Of a DNA stretch of 64,000 nucleotides, positions 43,025-52,467 are shown one piece after another. Source of the DNA: Gammaproteobacteria bacterium (GTDB taxonomy: Bacteria; Pseudomonadota; Gammaproteobacteria; Steroidobacterales; Steroidobacteraceae). Location: NCBI GenBank assembly GCA_028293725.1, contig JAQGOE010000029.1:62001-126000 (forward strand), given 5' to 3'. Numbering within the stretch: the first letter of the stretch is position 1; each line of letters starts with the position of its first letter. Below the pieces are notes generated by a model that was not told the DNA's origin, did not search any database, and was given only the letters and a program-made list of their open reading frames with translations. A program made the translations under genes and the position numbers.

Positions 43025-46000
43025 CTACTCCAACAGGGTTCGAACTTGCTCGAGGCGCTGACGCATGCGTTGTTCGCCAGGCAGATCCGCGAGATGACGA
43101 CGAAGCTCTAGCGACTGTCCGAAGCACTCGACAGCAGCCGCGAACCGCCGGCCCGTAACGTGCACATCGCCGAGCGCTGCAAGCGAGTGAGCCTCCAGGA
43201 GCCGCTCACCAGTCTGGCGGTTGAGAAGAACGCTCTCTTCGAGCGCCGTTCGGGCTTCATCGTGACGATTGAGGCGCGCTAACGTAACAGCGAGGCTGTT
43301 CAACGCGAGACCCTCGTGGACGCGATCGCCGATGCGCCTGAGTAGCGCGAGCGCAATCTCATAGTGTCGAAGCGCCCGCATATAGTTACAACTTTCCCAC
43401 TCCAGGATGCCGAGCGTGTTCCGCAGGGCTGCCTCCCGACGCTCATCTCCCAATGTGGACGCAAGAGCGAGCGCGGCCTCCGCTCGCGGGATGACTTCAC
43501 TTGGAGCTGCCGAGCGTGCGCGCGCACTCCGCGCGATACCCTCGAGCGCATCGAGTTCGCCGCGTGCATCACCAAGTTGCGCACACAGCGCGCGCACTTT
43601 TTCCCAGGCCCCCTCCGCCTCTGAAATGTCGGCCGAACGCTCGAGAACGGTAGCGAGCCGCGTGCACATGTCTGCCTCTCCGGCTCGATCCTCCAGCCGC
43701 GAAAAGAGTGTCGCGGCTTCCTCAAAGCACGGTCGAGCCTCGGAATGTCGTCCAAGACCGAACAGCACTTCTCCGAAGGCGCGCAGCGATTGCACCAGTC
43801 CATCGGCATGATGCGTCCGCCTGGAAAGTGCAACGGCCTCCTCATACGTCCGCAGCGACTCCGGAATACGGTCCTGCTGCAAAAAGATGTGTGCAATCGC
43901 CATGAGATGAAACGAGCGTTGGATTGGCAGCAGATGCGTGCGCGAAATATCGTTGGCCCGTTGCAGGAGTTCCAGCGCGCGACCCAGATCTCCCAGCGTC
44001 CGATGCACGTTCGCGAGATTCTGCAGGCTGTACACCAGCGTGGTGGGATCCTCCGCGAGTGCCGGTATGGCAAGCGCCTCTTCCAAACTCACCATGGCGC
44101 GGGAATATTCCCCCATATTCTTCAGAATGACGCCGAGATTGGCGAGGTCGCCAGCGACGGCAAACTCGTCGTGGCGTTCGCGATCGATGGCCAACGCACT
44201 TTCCGTGATCGCGAGGGCTTCCGCGTGCCGCCCTTCATGCCATCGCAGTAATCCAAGGCTGCGCAGCGCATGACGCTCGAGCTTTACGTCACCGCGTTCC
44301 CGGCAGATTCGCAGTGCCGTGCTCAACATACGATCGGCCGCATCGAAGCGCTTGAGTAGCGTCGAGAGATTTCCCTGCCGCAGATACGCCTGCGCCAGGC
44401 GTTCCGACGCGCCTCGCGGCGCAAGCAGTGAAATCAACTCGTCGACAATAAGTTGCTGCCGACCCCGTTGCCCCAATGTTTCGCACTGTCGCTCTTGCTG
44501 TAGTAAAACGTCTGTAAGCAGGTCGAGTCGTTCTTCGCCTTCAGGCAGACGTAACACCCATTGCCGCACGTGATCGAGTGTGGCGAGCGCGTCCGTAAAC
44601 TGACCGAGTGCGTTCGCGCGGAGTGCAGCACGCCGGCCATGGTGGACGGCCCGCGCCCATGTTTCCGCCAGCGCGAAATGGTGCGCGAGAAGGGCAGCCT
44701 GATCGTCGCTGCGGCCGCCGGGTGCCCGTTCGATGGCACAGCCTATAATATGGTGAAGTGAGCGCCGCTGGTGACTGAGCAAACTGTCGTAAGTAACCTC
44801 CTGCGTCAGTACGTGTTTGAATCGATAGCCGCGCTCCAGCGCAAGCCCGCACTGTTGAATGAGGCCTGCTGCGTTGAGTTGGTCGATGGCACGCTCCGGA
44901 CTGCGCTCCGCACCGAGCACCTCGATCAGCACATCGTTGCTGAACTCCCTGCCGATGACAGAAGCGATGCGTAACACCTCGAGCGCGTCCGGGTCGAGGC
45001 TGTCCAGCCGAGTGCGAATGACCGCCTGTACGGTATCGGGTAGACGCAGCGTGTCGGCCTCCTGCGCCGGAACGGCCTCGCCATCGCGCTCCGCCACGGC
45101 ACCCTGCTCGAGTAACGCATGACAGACTTCCTCCAGAAAAAAAGGATTGCCGCCGGTGCGCTCATAAACACGGCGCGCGAGCTCGTTCGAGACCCGCCGC
45201 ACCTGTAACACACCCCTTACAATGGCAACAGAGTCGTCGAAGTCGAGCGGCCCGACATGCAATTGCACCCCACCATAGGCTGAATCGTCGCGATCCTGCG
45301 TATCGGGACGGGTGGTGACAATGACCAGAAGAGAGAGTTTCGCGATGACTTCCGCCAACCGCCGCAAGGTTTCCCGTGAACCGGAATCGCTCCAATGCCA
45401 GTCTTCCAACAGGAACACCGTCAGCGACTGCCGGCCGAACGCCGTAAGGAATGCCGCGAGCGCTTCTGGCACAGCGGCTTGCAAGTGGTCACCTCGCAGC
45501 TGCCGCTGCAACGCACTTGCATTGCCCGGGATCGACAACACGTTGAGATAAAGCGGCACGAATAGCTGGAGTGAAGGGTCCACAGTACAGATGCGCGCGA
45601 CGACCTCGTCCGCTGTGAAACCGTGGGCGTCGTGCCTCGGAAGACCGAGAGCCGATCGCAGAATCTCTGCAAAGGGCAGATAGGGCGCACCACCCTCGTA
45701 TGAGCTGCATCGGGCTTCCAGAATACGCACCTTGGTTGCATCGATGCGCGTACGGAATTCATGCAACAACCGGCTTTTACCGACTCCTGCCTCACCCGCG
45801 ACGAGAACCATTTGCCCCTGGCCTGATCGAGCGTGCGAGAGATGGTCCTCCAACATCCCAAGCTCGGCACGACGGCCGGAGTACGGCGTCAACCCCTCAC
45901 GCTCGGCAGCCTCGAGCCGCGTCTGCAATCCCGACTCGCCGATTACACGGTGTGGTGTGATCGGCCCCGACTCGGTGTGAGAGGCGAAGGATTGATGAGG

Positions 46001-47608
46001 AATCGTGCGCACGAACGGTGCAACGAGGCGCTGACATTCCGGGCTCAGCAAAATCGTATCGCGGGCGGCGGCTGCGGCGAGCCTGCCGGCAAGCTGGACT
46101 GCGGCTCCGGTGATTCCATAGTGACGGGGCCCGTCATGCAACTTGCGGGCGACGACCAGTCCGGCATGCACGCCGGACTGGAGCTGGAGCGGCAACGACA
46201 GCTCCTTGGCAAGTCCCACACTGATCTCGCGAGTTCGGGCGTGTAGCTCTACCGCCGCACGCACCGCACGAAGATCGTCGTCCTCGTGCCCGATCGGAAC
46301 GCCGAACAGGCAAACGATCTCCTCACCGAACGCATGGTTCACGAGGCCGCCATGCCTGTGCGCCACATCCAACGCGACCGCACGGATCCGGCGCATGAAT
46401 TCTTCCAGCTGCGGAGGCGCGAGCTGTTCGACCAGCGACGCATAGTCCGGCAGCAGCGACACCAACACCGCTGCGCGACGGCGCTCACCCCCGGAGGTGA
46501 GTTGGCTGTCATCAGCGACCGACACGGGTTCCCTGGGCTCGGTTCGAGAGACCGCATACCCTCGGATGCGCTCACCGCAAGCCGCAAGCTCCGCAGCCAT
46601 TTCAGCCATAGACGCATATCGCTGCCCAGGCGCTTTTGCGAGCGCTTTACGCAGCACAGCGTCGAGCGCATCCGGTAAACTCGTGCGCAAATCACGGGCC
46701 GGAAAAGGCTCCACTTCGAGTACCGCGTGCCTCAGCGCCAGCGTGTTGTCACCAGAAAAAGGCCGTGCCCCCGCAATCATTTCGTACAGCACGACGGCCA
46801 GTGACCAGACATCGGTGCGAAAATCCACGGGATCGCCCCGGGCCTGCTCAGGGCTCATATACGCCACCGTACCGACCGCGGCTCCCTCATCCAACGCGGA
46901 GTCCGAATCCACGACCCGCGCGACCCCAAAGTCGAGAATCTTCACTGTGCCGTCGCAGAGCAGCATGATGTTCGAAGGCTTCACGTCACGGTGAATGACA
47001 CCGTGCTCGTGCGCCTTGGCGAGTCCGTTCGCGATCTGCTGCGCAATCGCGAGCGCCTCGTCAATGGAGAGCGCCCCGCGCGCGAGACGTACCTGCAACG
47101 TTTCGGCATCGTAAAGAGCCATCGCGATGAATGGCTGGCCGTCCGTTGTCGAGCCGATTTCGTGGATCGTGCAGATGTTGGGATGATCCAAAACAGCCGC
47201 TGCGCGAGCCTCGAGCAGAAAACGCTGCTTGGCATCGGGCTGCGCAGCAAGGTGCGATGGAAGAAACTTCAATGCGACATGCCGCCCGAGGCGCTCGTCG
47301 CGGGCCTTATGGACCAGCCCCATGGCGCCTGACCCTAACACTTCGAGTACCGTGTACTGCGCCACTCTGCGCCCCTGCCAGTCCATAGCGGCAACGTGTG
47401 CCCGTAACAGAGTGGGCGCACTGATCTTCCGGGCAAGCTGATCCAAAAGCCCCCCGCGCTCGTGACTGTCGAGCAGCGACTGCACTTCGCGGCGTAACAC
47501 CTCATCTCCCGCACACTGCCGCTCAACAAGTTGGCTCCGGGTCTGTGCGTCACAGTCGAGCGCCGCACTGAAGACGTCCTGCACGCGCACCCATCTTTCC
47601 GCGGACAT
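43025..47608 (-). CDS. Serine/threonine kinase fused to a degenerate class III cyclase domain, AAA ATPase and TPR array
   Basis: ATG at 47608 is chosen; GTG at 47629, overlapping the sigma stop as GTGA, is a real alternative. The 1,527-residue protein has a kinase domain (about 84-345) with catalytic Lys114 (HVALKFL), Asp208 (VIHRDVKPSN) and Asp226 (ILDFGVA). A class III nucleotide-cyclase fold (about 378-535) follows. Its first metal Asp is replaced by Leu385 (VLVSLLPDYASL) and the second by Glu429 (FGEEIVCLFG), so cyclase activity is doubtful. An ATPase with Walker A GEAGVGKSRLL begins at about 605. Nearly 600 residues of tetratricopeptide repeats then run to the C-terminus. No membrane helix is seen. 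It lies directly after an ECF sigma gene; the kinase probably controls it. Confidence 0.92.
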   Translation of the reverse strand: MSAERWVRVQDVFSAALDCDAQTRSQLVERQCAGDEVLRREVQSLLDSHERGGLLDQLARKISAPTLLRAHVAAMDWQGRRVAQYTVLEVLGSGAMGLVHKARDERLGRHVALKFLPSHLAAQPDAKQRFLLEARAAAVLDHPNICTIHEIGSTTDGQPFIAMALYDAETLQVRLARGALSIDEALAIAQQIANGLAKAHEHGVIHRDVKPSNIMLLCDGTVKILDFGVARVVDSDSALDEGAAVGTVAYMSPEQARGDPVDFRTDVWSLAVVLYEMIAGARPFSGDNTLALRHAVLEVEPFPARDLRTSLPDALDAVLRKALAKAPGQRYASMAEMAAELAACGERIRGYAVSRTEPREPVSVADDSQLTSGGERRRAAVLVSLLPDYASLVEQLAPPQLEEFMRRIRAVALDVAHRHGGLVNHAFGEEIVCLFGVPIGHEDDDLRAVRAAVELHARTREISVGLAKELSLPLQLQSGVHAGLVVARKLHDGPRHYGITGAAVQLAGRLAAAAARDTILLSPECQRLVAPFVRTIPHQSFASHTESGPITPHRVIGESGLQTRLEAAEREGLTPYSGRRAELGMLEDHLSHARSGQGQMVLVAGEAGVGKSRLLHEFRTRIDATKVRILEARCSSYEGGAPYLPFAEILRSALGLPRHDAHGFTADEVVARICTVDPSLQLFVPLYLNVLSIPGNASALQRQLRGDHLQAAVPEALAAFLTAFGRQSLTVFLLEDWHWSDSGSRETLRRLAEVIAKLSLLVIVTTRPDTQDRDDSAYGGVQLHVGPLDFDDSVAIVRGVLQVRRVSNELARRVYERTGGNPFFLEEVCHALLEQGAVAERDGEAVPAQEADTLRLPDTVQAVIRTRLDSLDPDALEVLRIASVIGREFSNDVLIEVLGAERSPERAIDQLNAAGLIQQCGLALERGYRFKHVLTQEVTYDSLLSHQRRSLHHIIGCAIERAPGGRSDDQAALLAHHFALAETWARAVHHGRRAALRANALGQFTDALATLDHVRQWVLRLPEGEERLDLLTDVLLQQERQCETLGQRGRQQLIVDELISLLAPRGASERLAQAYLRQGNLSTLLKRFDAADRMLSTALRICRERGDVKLERHALRSLGLLRWHEGRHAEALAITESALAIDRERHDEFAVAGDLANLGVILKNMGEYSRAMVSLEEALAIPALAEDPTTLVYSLQNLANVHRTLGDLGRALELLQRANDISRTHLLPIQRSFHLMAIAHIFLQQDRIPESLRTYEEAVALSRRTHHADGLVQSLRAFGEVLFGLGRHSEARPCFEEAATLFSRLEDRAGEADMCTRLATVLERSADISEAEGAWEKVRALCAQLGDARGELDALEGIARSARARSAAPSEVIPRAEAALALASTLGDERREAALRNTLGILEWESCNYMRALRHYEIALALLRRIGDRVHEGLALNSLAVTLARLNRHDEARTALEESVLLNRQTGERLLEAHSLAALGDVHVTGRRFAAAVECFGQSLELRRHLADLPGEQRMRQRLEQVRTLLE

Positions 47609-47625
47609 CACTGGAGCAAGATCGC

Positions 47626-48126
47626 TCACGTACAAAGTTCCCGATTGAGCCACGCGCGCGCCACCGCCCAATCACGCTTAACGGTTGCCGGGGAAGAGCC
47701 AAGCACGTCGGCTGTCTCCTCGACGCTCATACCTCCAAAGAAGCGACACTCGACAATGCGCGCATGCCGCTCGTTAATCGCCGCGAGGCGTTGAATGGCT
47801 TCGTCGAGCGCGATGAAATCCTCGGGCCGCTCGGTGACGGCCACGAGCGCATCGACTTCGAGTGGCTCGTGCGCACAACCGCCACCGCGCTTCTGACTAC
47901 GACGTGCCACGGCGTAGTCGATAAGAACCCTGCGCATCGCTTGGGCGGCCAGGGCGAGAAAATGCGCGCGGCTCTGCCAACGTATACGTTCGAGCTTTGC
48001 CAGTTCAACCCAGGCTTCGTGTACGAGCGCAGTCGTACACAACGTATGACCGGAACGCTCACCTCGGAGCTGCCGCCCGGCAATCCTGCGCAACTCCGCA
48101 TACACCAACGTAAACAGGTCATCCAT
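47626..48126 (-). CDS. ECF-type RNA polymerase sigma factor (kinase-linked group)
   Basis: ATG at 48126 has a strong GGGAGGAGGGG ribosome site; a start at 48144 would include that site in the gene. The 166-residue protein has region 2 (DLFTLVYAELRRIAGRQLRG, LVHEAWVELAKLERIRWQSR, HFLALAAQAMRRVLIDYAVA) and region 4 (IVECRFFGGMSVEETADVLG, SSPATVKRDWAVARAWLNRE). It fits the sigma-70 subfamily commonly found beside Ser/Thr kinases instead of a classical anti-sigma factor. Its stop overlaps or nearly touches the kinase start, so the pair is co-expressed. Confidence 0.9.
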   Translation of the reverse strand: MDDLFTLVYAELRRIAGRQLRGERSGHTLCTTALVHEAWVELAKLERIRWQSRAHFLALAAQAMRRVLIDYAVARRSQKRGGGCAHEPLEVDALVAVTERPEDFIALDEAIQRLAAINERHARIVECRFFGGMSVEETADVLGSSPATVKRDWAVARAWLNRELCT

Positions 48127-48282
48127 AGGCCCCCCTCCTCCCATCTTACGGCGCCTTACTCCAGCGTCTCAATGTTCCCGGTGTATTTGCTCGGCGTATC
48201 GGGAAAATGAGCCGATTCGCCACTGTTTTCGGCTTCTTCAGAACATCGGGCATCTCGCCCGCCACAGGAAGGGGTCTACACC

Positions 48283-49023
48283 GTGAGCCTACTGGCAGCC
48301 TTATACGGCATCTGTGCCTATGCGATCTTTCTACCGACGTTTCTATACGCCATCGGGTTCATCGGCAACCTGGATGTGCCGAAGTCGATCGACTCTGGCC
48401 TAACTACAGCGCTGCCGGAAGCTATCGGGGTAAACCTCGCGCTGCTGGGAGTGTTCGCGATCCAACACAGCGTGATGGCGCGTCCCGGCTTCAAACGCCT
48501 TTGGACGCGGATCGTGCCACCTGCCATCGAGCGGAGCACCTACGTCCTGCTTGCGAGCCTCGTGCTGATCCTGCTTTTCTGGCAATGGCGGCCGATCCCG
48601 ACGCCAATTTGGACCGTCACCGACCCACGCGTGGTACTGCCGCTCCAGGTCGCTTTCTGGCTGGGATGGCTCATCCTGTTGTTGAGCACGTTCCTGCTGA
48701 ACCACTTCGAGCTCTTCGGGCTGCAGCAGGTATTCGCGAGAGCGGCAAAACGCGATCTACCGACGCCGGAATTTCGGACGCCGCTGTTCTATCGCTATGT
48801 GCGGCATCCGCTTTATCTCGGCTTTCTGATCTCTTTCTGGGCGACTCCCGTGATGAGCGCAGGTCACCTGTTGTTCTCCGCGGGGGCATCGGGATACATC
48901 CTGGTCGGCATCTGGTTCGAGGAGCGCGACCTGGTCGCGGTGTTCGGCGATCGCTATCGCCGCTATCGCGAACAGGTTGGCATGTTACTTCCGCTACGGC
49001 CCGGAAGACCCCGAACTCCTTGA
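48283..49023 (+). CDS. mddA: Methanethiol S-methyltransferase (MddA), NnrU-like membrane methyltransferase
   Basis: The start is GTG at 48283 with GGAAGGGG upstream. The 246-residue protein has about five membrane helices and the signature blocks of MddA: LYAIGFIGNLDVPKSIDSG, IQHSVMARPGFKRLWTRIVP, PAIERSTYVLLASLVLILLF, FWQWRPIP, and a C-terminal methyltransferase region FYRYVRHPLYLGFLISFWA plus VGIWFEERDLVAVFGDRYRR. MddA methylates methanethiol with S-adenosylmethionine to give dimethyl sulfide in the inner membrane. It has its own short promoter region, divergent from the sigma factor. A Cys/Met-type PLP enzyme lies 8 kb away. Confidence 0.85.
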   Translation: MSLLAALYGICAYAIFLPTFLYAIGFIGNLDVPKSIDSGLTTALPEAIGVNLALLGVFAIQHSVMARPGFKRLWTRIVPPAIERSTYVLLASLVLILLFWQWRPIPTPIWTVTDPRVVLPLQVAFWLGWLILLLSTFLLNHFELFGLQQVFARAAKRDLPTPEFRTPLFYRYVRHPLYLGFLISFWATPVMSAGHLLFSAGASGYILVGIWFEERDLVAVFGDRYRRYREQVGMLLPLRPGRPRTP

Positions 49024-49104
49024 CCACCCGCCGTCCACCTCAATACTTCTATATATCAACCGCGCACAACTCCTGTGCTACAACTCTGTCAGGAAGGTCA
49101 TACC

Positions 49105-49740
49105 ATGAAAGTCAGACGATTCCCCGTACGATTTCCGTATCCGACGATTGCCCTCGCCCTCATGAGCGCTGGCCCTTTGTCCGCCCTGGCGCAAGATGCC
49201 CACTCGCACCTATCGGCATCCCAAACCAACGAACTGAGCGCGGACCAGAAGAGCAAGGCGAGCGCCCTGCTGAGGCAGGTCCGCGCAGCCACCGAGCGCT
49301 TCCAGAATGTGGAGGTGGCTGAGAGCTCGGGCTATGAGCTTCTGTTCGGCTGTGTGAGCGGCGACAGCGCGGGGGCAATGGGGCTCCACTACGTGAACCT
49401 GACCATCCTCAACAGTACGAACCAGTCAGGTGTGATGGAGGTCGACCACCCCCAGATCGTCATCTACGAGCCGACGGCAGACGGACGCCTGCGCCTGACC
49501 GGCGCCGACTACCTGGTTTACGCCGACGCCTGGGATAAGCTCCATCCCGGCGACCCACCGCAGCTCATGGGGCAGCTGTTTCATTTGTTCGACTCGCCCA
49601 ATCGCTTCGGCTTGCCGGCGTTCTATACCCTGCACGCCTGGGCATGGAAGGACAATCCCAACGGCGCGTTCGTGAACTGGCACCCCAACGTTTCGTGCGA
49701 GCAATTCACAGGCAAGGACGACCCCGCTCCGCGGCGTTAG
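49105..49740 (+). CDS. Secreted protein of unknown function
   Basis: ATG at 49105 follows AGGAAGG; an upstream frame start at 49075 is not needed. The 211-residue protein has a signal peptide (TIALALMSAGPLSALAQ), then a helical lead (ADQKSKASALLRQVRAATER) and the strongly patterned core GYELLFGCVSGDSAGAMGLH, HPQIVIYEPTADGRLRLTGA, DYLVYADAWDKLHPGDPPQL and NRFGLPAFYTLHAWAWKDNP, ending at WHPNVSCE. This core recurs in many secreted proteobacterial proteins, but I know no function for it. Two Cys suggest one disulfide. It is close downstream of mddA, but an 81-base gap with its own ribosome site makes co-transcription only possible. Confidence 0.75.
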   Translation: MKVRRFPVRFPYPTIALALMSAGPLSALAQDAHSHLSASQTNELSADQKSKASALLRQVRAATERFQNVEVAESSGYELLFGCVSGDSAGAMGLHYVNLTILNSTNQSGVMEVDHPQIVIYEPTADGRLRLTGADYLVYADAWDKLHPGDPPQLMGQLFHLFDSPNRFGLPAFYTLHAWAWKDNPNGAFVNWHPNVSCEQFTGKDDPAPRR

Positions 49741-49761
49741 TTCGACCAGGAATGACAGCTT

Positions 49762-49786
49762 CTTCGATCCGCTCGCGGGATCGAAG
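49762..49786 (+). terminator. Hairpin after the secreted-protein gene
   Basis: CTTCGATCC (49762-49770) and GGATCGAAG (49778-49786) form a nine-pair stem with a seven-base loop, about 20 bases past the stop. No U tract follows, so termination is only probable. Confidence 0.5.
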
Positions 49787-50005
49787 AGGCTGCCTTGCGC
49801 TGCGCCCTTTTCGCTCCTTCCACGACGTTCCTGCCCAACCTTGGGGCACCGGCGGATAGCGTCCGAGTGTCCGACCAGCGTGCATTTCGCGCGCAACCTC
49901 GTGTTGCAGCAGGGGCAATGACTTTGTCTCACATGCAACAACGCAAACCCGGCGATTTGGTACGGACTTTGCAGCCATTTCGCAAGACAAAACGGGAGGG
50001 TCGTC

Positions 50006-52441
50006 GTGGCGGTCCAACACAACAACAACAAACCGGCGTCTATCCCGGTATCTCCGGTATCCGCGGCGCGGCTGTTCCGCAGGGCGGGTGGTCTCGCCGC
50101 GGCGGCCACCATCCTGGGGGGCACCCTGCCCTGCCTTTCCTGGGGCGCGGCGCCTGCCGATGCCACCTCCGCCGACACCGCGGGCGACACCGGACTTTCG
50201 GAAGTCACTGTTACCGCCGAGCGGCAGAAATCCACCATCCAGGACACTCCCGTCAGCGTCTCAGCGCTGACCGGCGAGCAGCTGAGCGCCGCCGGGCTCA
50301 CGCGTGTGGAGGATATCGCGCACGAAGTTCCGGGGCTGTCCATGCGTACCGCTGGCCCGGGCCTCACCGAATACGAGGCGCGGGGCCTAGCCTCCAACGG
50401 CGGCGCGGCACCCACCGTCGGCTTCTATCTGGACGAAATACCACTGTCGCCACCTGCCTTGTCGCAGTCCGGCAAGGTCGTCATCGACCCTAACCTCTAC
50501 GACATCGAGCGAGTCGAGATTCTGCGCGGCCCGCAAGGCACTTTGTATGGCTCCGGATCCATGGGCGGTACGGTCAAGGTGCTGACCAATCAACCCAAAC
50601 TCGGCACGTTCGAAGGCTCGGCGCAGGCCACTGTCTCGGACACCGACGGGGGCGGCGGGAACTACGGCGGCAATCTCATGATCAACGTGCCGGTAGGCGA
50701 TGTCCTCGCCGTGCGCTTTGTCCTGAGCGACCTGTATCGCAGCGGCTGGATCGATAACAGGACAGTCAGTCCTTTCCCCATCGATGTGGATCTGGCGACC
50801 GGTCACCGCGGTCCCGTGGAGACCACGCCAGTGACGCATGTATTTCACAACGCCAACGACGAGCGGCTGTCGAGTGGCCGCATCAGCATTTTGTACAAGC
50901 CGAGCGACGATTTCTCGGTCCTCGCCTTCGCCATGACCCAGAATCTGCGGATGGGCGGATACGACCTGCTGGACGGCAGTCCAACCAGTGCGACCCCCAG
51001 CCGGGTGTCCGACGCACACTACGAGGCGTTCCCCCTTCGCGAGATTGTGAAGGACGAAATCTCCCTCTTCGGCCTGACCATCAATGCCAACCTGGGGTTC
51101 GCGGACCTTACGAGCGCGACCTCCTACTGGGGACGGCTCGGCGTGCAGGCGCAGGATGCGTCGGAATCGATCTACGCCGCCAACGGAGGCAACACTCCGT
51201 TCGTGCCAGTTGCCTATTACGAGCGCGACCCGTCGCGCCAGCTCGGCCAGGAGCTGCGACTCACGTCGCACGATATCGGGGGTCTGCACTGGGTGGCGGG
51301 CGTCTTCTACAGCGACTTGCATTCGGTGTGGAACGAGATCGGCGCAAGTCCGCTGAATGCGACTCCGGCGATCCCCGACGGCTCGTACTTCACTTCCTGG
51401 AACCCTTACCACGTCACGCAGACCGCGTTGTTTGCCGATGGGTCGTACAAGATCGCCGAACAATGGAAGCTGTCCGCGGGAGTGCGCTGGTACGACTACA
51501 AGAGTGAGCAGGATGAATTCTCCTGGGGCTACGATGGCCCCAACCTGACGCCGCCGGCCGCCGCGCAGGTCACCAAGGCATCCGACCGAGGCTTCAATCC
51601 GCGGGTCAACCTGGCATACATACCCTCGCCCGACCTGACCACCTACGCCACGATCTCCAAGGGCTTCCGTCCGGGCGGTGCCAACCAGATCCTGCCGCCG
51701 CCCACTGAGCCGCCTTTCTGTCAGAACGGCGCGCTGCAATTCGGCCCGGACGCCGCGTGGAACTACGAGGTGGGCGAGAAGGCGAAGCTGTTCGGCAACT
51801 GGCTCACCATCAACAGCGACATCTACTACATCAAGTGGACGGGCGTACAGCAGGTGATCACACTGCCGTGCGGCTACCAGTACTACAACAACGCCGGGGA
51901 TGGCCGCTCGTTCGGGCCGGAGCTCGAGGTGAACGCGAAGCTCTCGAACGAGTGGACGGCATCATTGAGCGCCGCCTGGACGGACGCCAAGATCACCCAT
52001 CCGAACGCGTCCTACACCAGCTTCCTGACGAGTGTCGCGCTTTTACCGGATGGCGCCACCCATCCGTGCGCCTCGGCCAGCAATTGCACGGCGCCCATCA
52101 TGAACGTGGTCAAGGACACTGCCAGCCTGTCACTGACCTACTCTACGACGCTGGCGAACGACTACCAGCTCACCGCCCGGGTCGCCGACCAGTTCGTCGG
52201 CCCTTCACAGGATGTGGCGTACTACTTCGGATATACGCTGCCGTCCTACAACCTCGTCAATGCGCGCGTGGGGGTTACGCATGGCAGTTGGTCGGCCGAC
52301 CTGTTCGTCGACAACCTGACCAACAAGGTCGCGCTGATGACGGCCAACAACACCAGCTTTCAGTTCAACATCCCGGAGCTGGTGCGTTACTCGACCAATC
52401 AGCCGCGCACCGTCGGAACGCAGATAAACTACCATTTCTGA
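50006..52441 (+). CDS. TonB-dependent outer-membrane receptor of the amino-acid/amine cluster
   Basis: GTG at 50006 with GGGAGG six to eight bases upstream. The 811-residue protein has a Sec signal, TonB-box-like LSEVTVTAERQKSTIQDTPV, plug motifs (YEARGLASNGGAAPTVGFYL, YDIERVEILRGPQGTLYGSG, MGGTVKVLTNQP), a barrel with NPRVNLAYIPSPDLTTYATI, and terminal YHF. The layout is that of receptors for small organic compounds rather than of known siderophores. It converges with the amino-acid permease gene. The operon on the other strand contains amide-hydrolysing enzymes, so a peptide- or amide-like substrate is an attractive but unproven idea. Confidence 0.92.
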   Translation: MAVQHNNNKPASIPVSPVSAARLFRRAGGLAAAATILGGTLPCLSWGAAPADATSADTAGDTGLSEVTVTAERQKSTIQDTPVSVSALTGEQLSAAGLTRVEDIAHEVPGLSMRTAGPGLTEYEARGLASNGGAAPTVGFYLDEIPLSPPALSQSGKVVIDPNLYDIERVEILRGPQGTLYGSGSMGGTVKVLTNQPKLGTFEGSAQATVSDTDGGGGNYGGNLMINVPVGDVLAVRFVLSDLYRSGWIDNRTVSPFPIDVDLATGHRGPVETTPVTHVFHNANDERLSSGRISILYKPSDDFSVLAFAMTQNLRMGGYDLLDGSPTSATPSRVSDAHYEAFPLREIVKDEISLFGLTINANLGFADLTSATSYWGRLGVQAQDASESIYAANGGNTPFVPVAYYERDPSRQLGQELRLTSHDIGGLHWVAGVFYSDLHSVWNEIGASPLNATPAIPDGSYFTSWNPYHVTQTALFADGSYKIAEQWKLSAGVRWYDYKSEQDEFSWGYDGPNLTPPAAAQVTKASDRGFNPRVNLAYIPSPDLTTYATISKGFRPGGANQILPPPTEPPFCQNGALQFGPDAAWNYEVGEKAKLFGNWLTINSDIYYIKWTGVQQVITLPCGYQYYNNAGDGRSFGPELEVNAKLSNEWTASLSAAWTDAKITHPNASYTSFLTSVALLPDGATHPCASASNCTAPIMNVVKDTASLSLTYSTTLANDYQLTARVADQFVGPSQDVAYYFGYTLPSYNLVNARVGVTHGSWSADLFVDNLTNKVALMTANNTSFQFNIPELVRYSTNQPRTVGTQINYHF

Positions 52442-52467
52442 GGTGCCGGCCAACCCTCGACCCAAGC

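Noticed and set aside
48207..49322. 371-codon plus-strand frame over mddA
   Set aside because: Shifted frame of a gene with clear MddA motifs.
49426..50415. 329-codon minus-strand frame over the secreted protein and the start of a TonB receptor
   Set aside because: Overlaps two well-supported genes and has no recognisable motif.
50387..51739. 450-codon antisense frame inside the TonB receptor gene
   Set aside because: It is antisense to a gene with clear plug and barrel motifs, has no ribosome site and no recognisable product; GC bias explains it.
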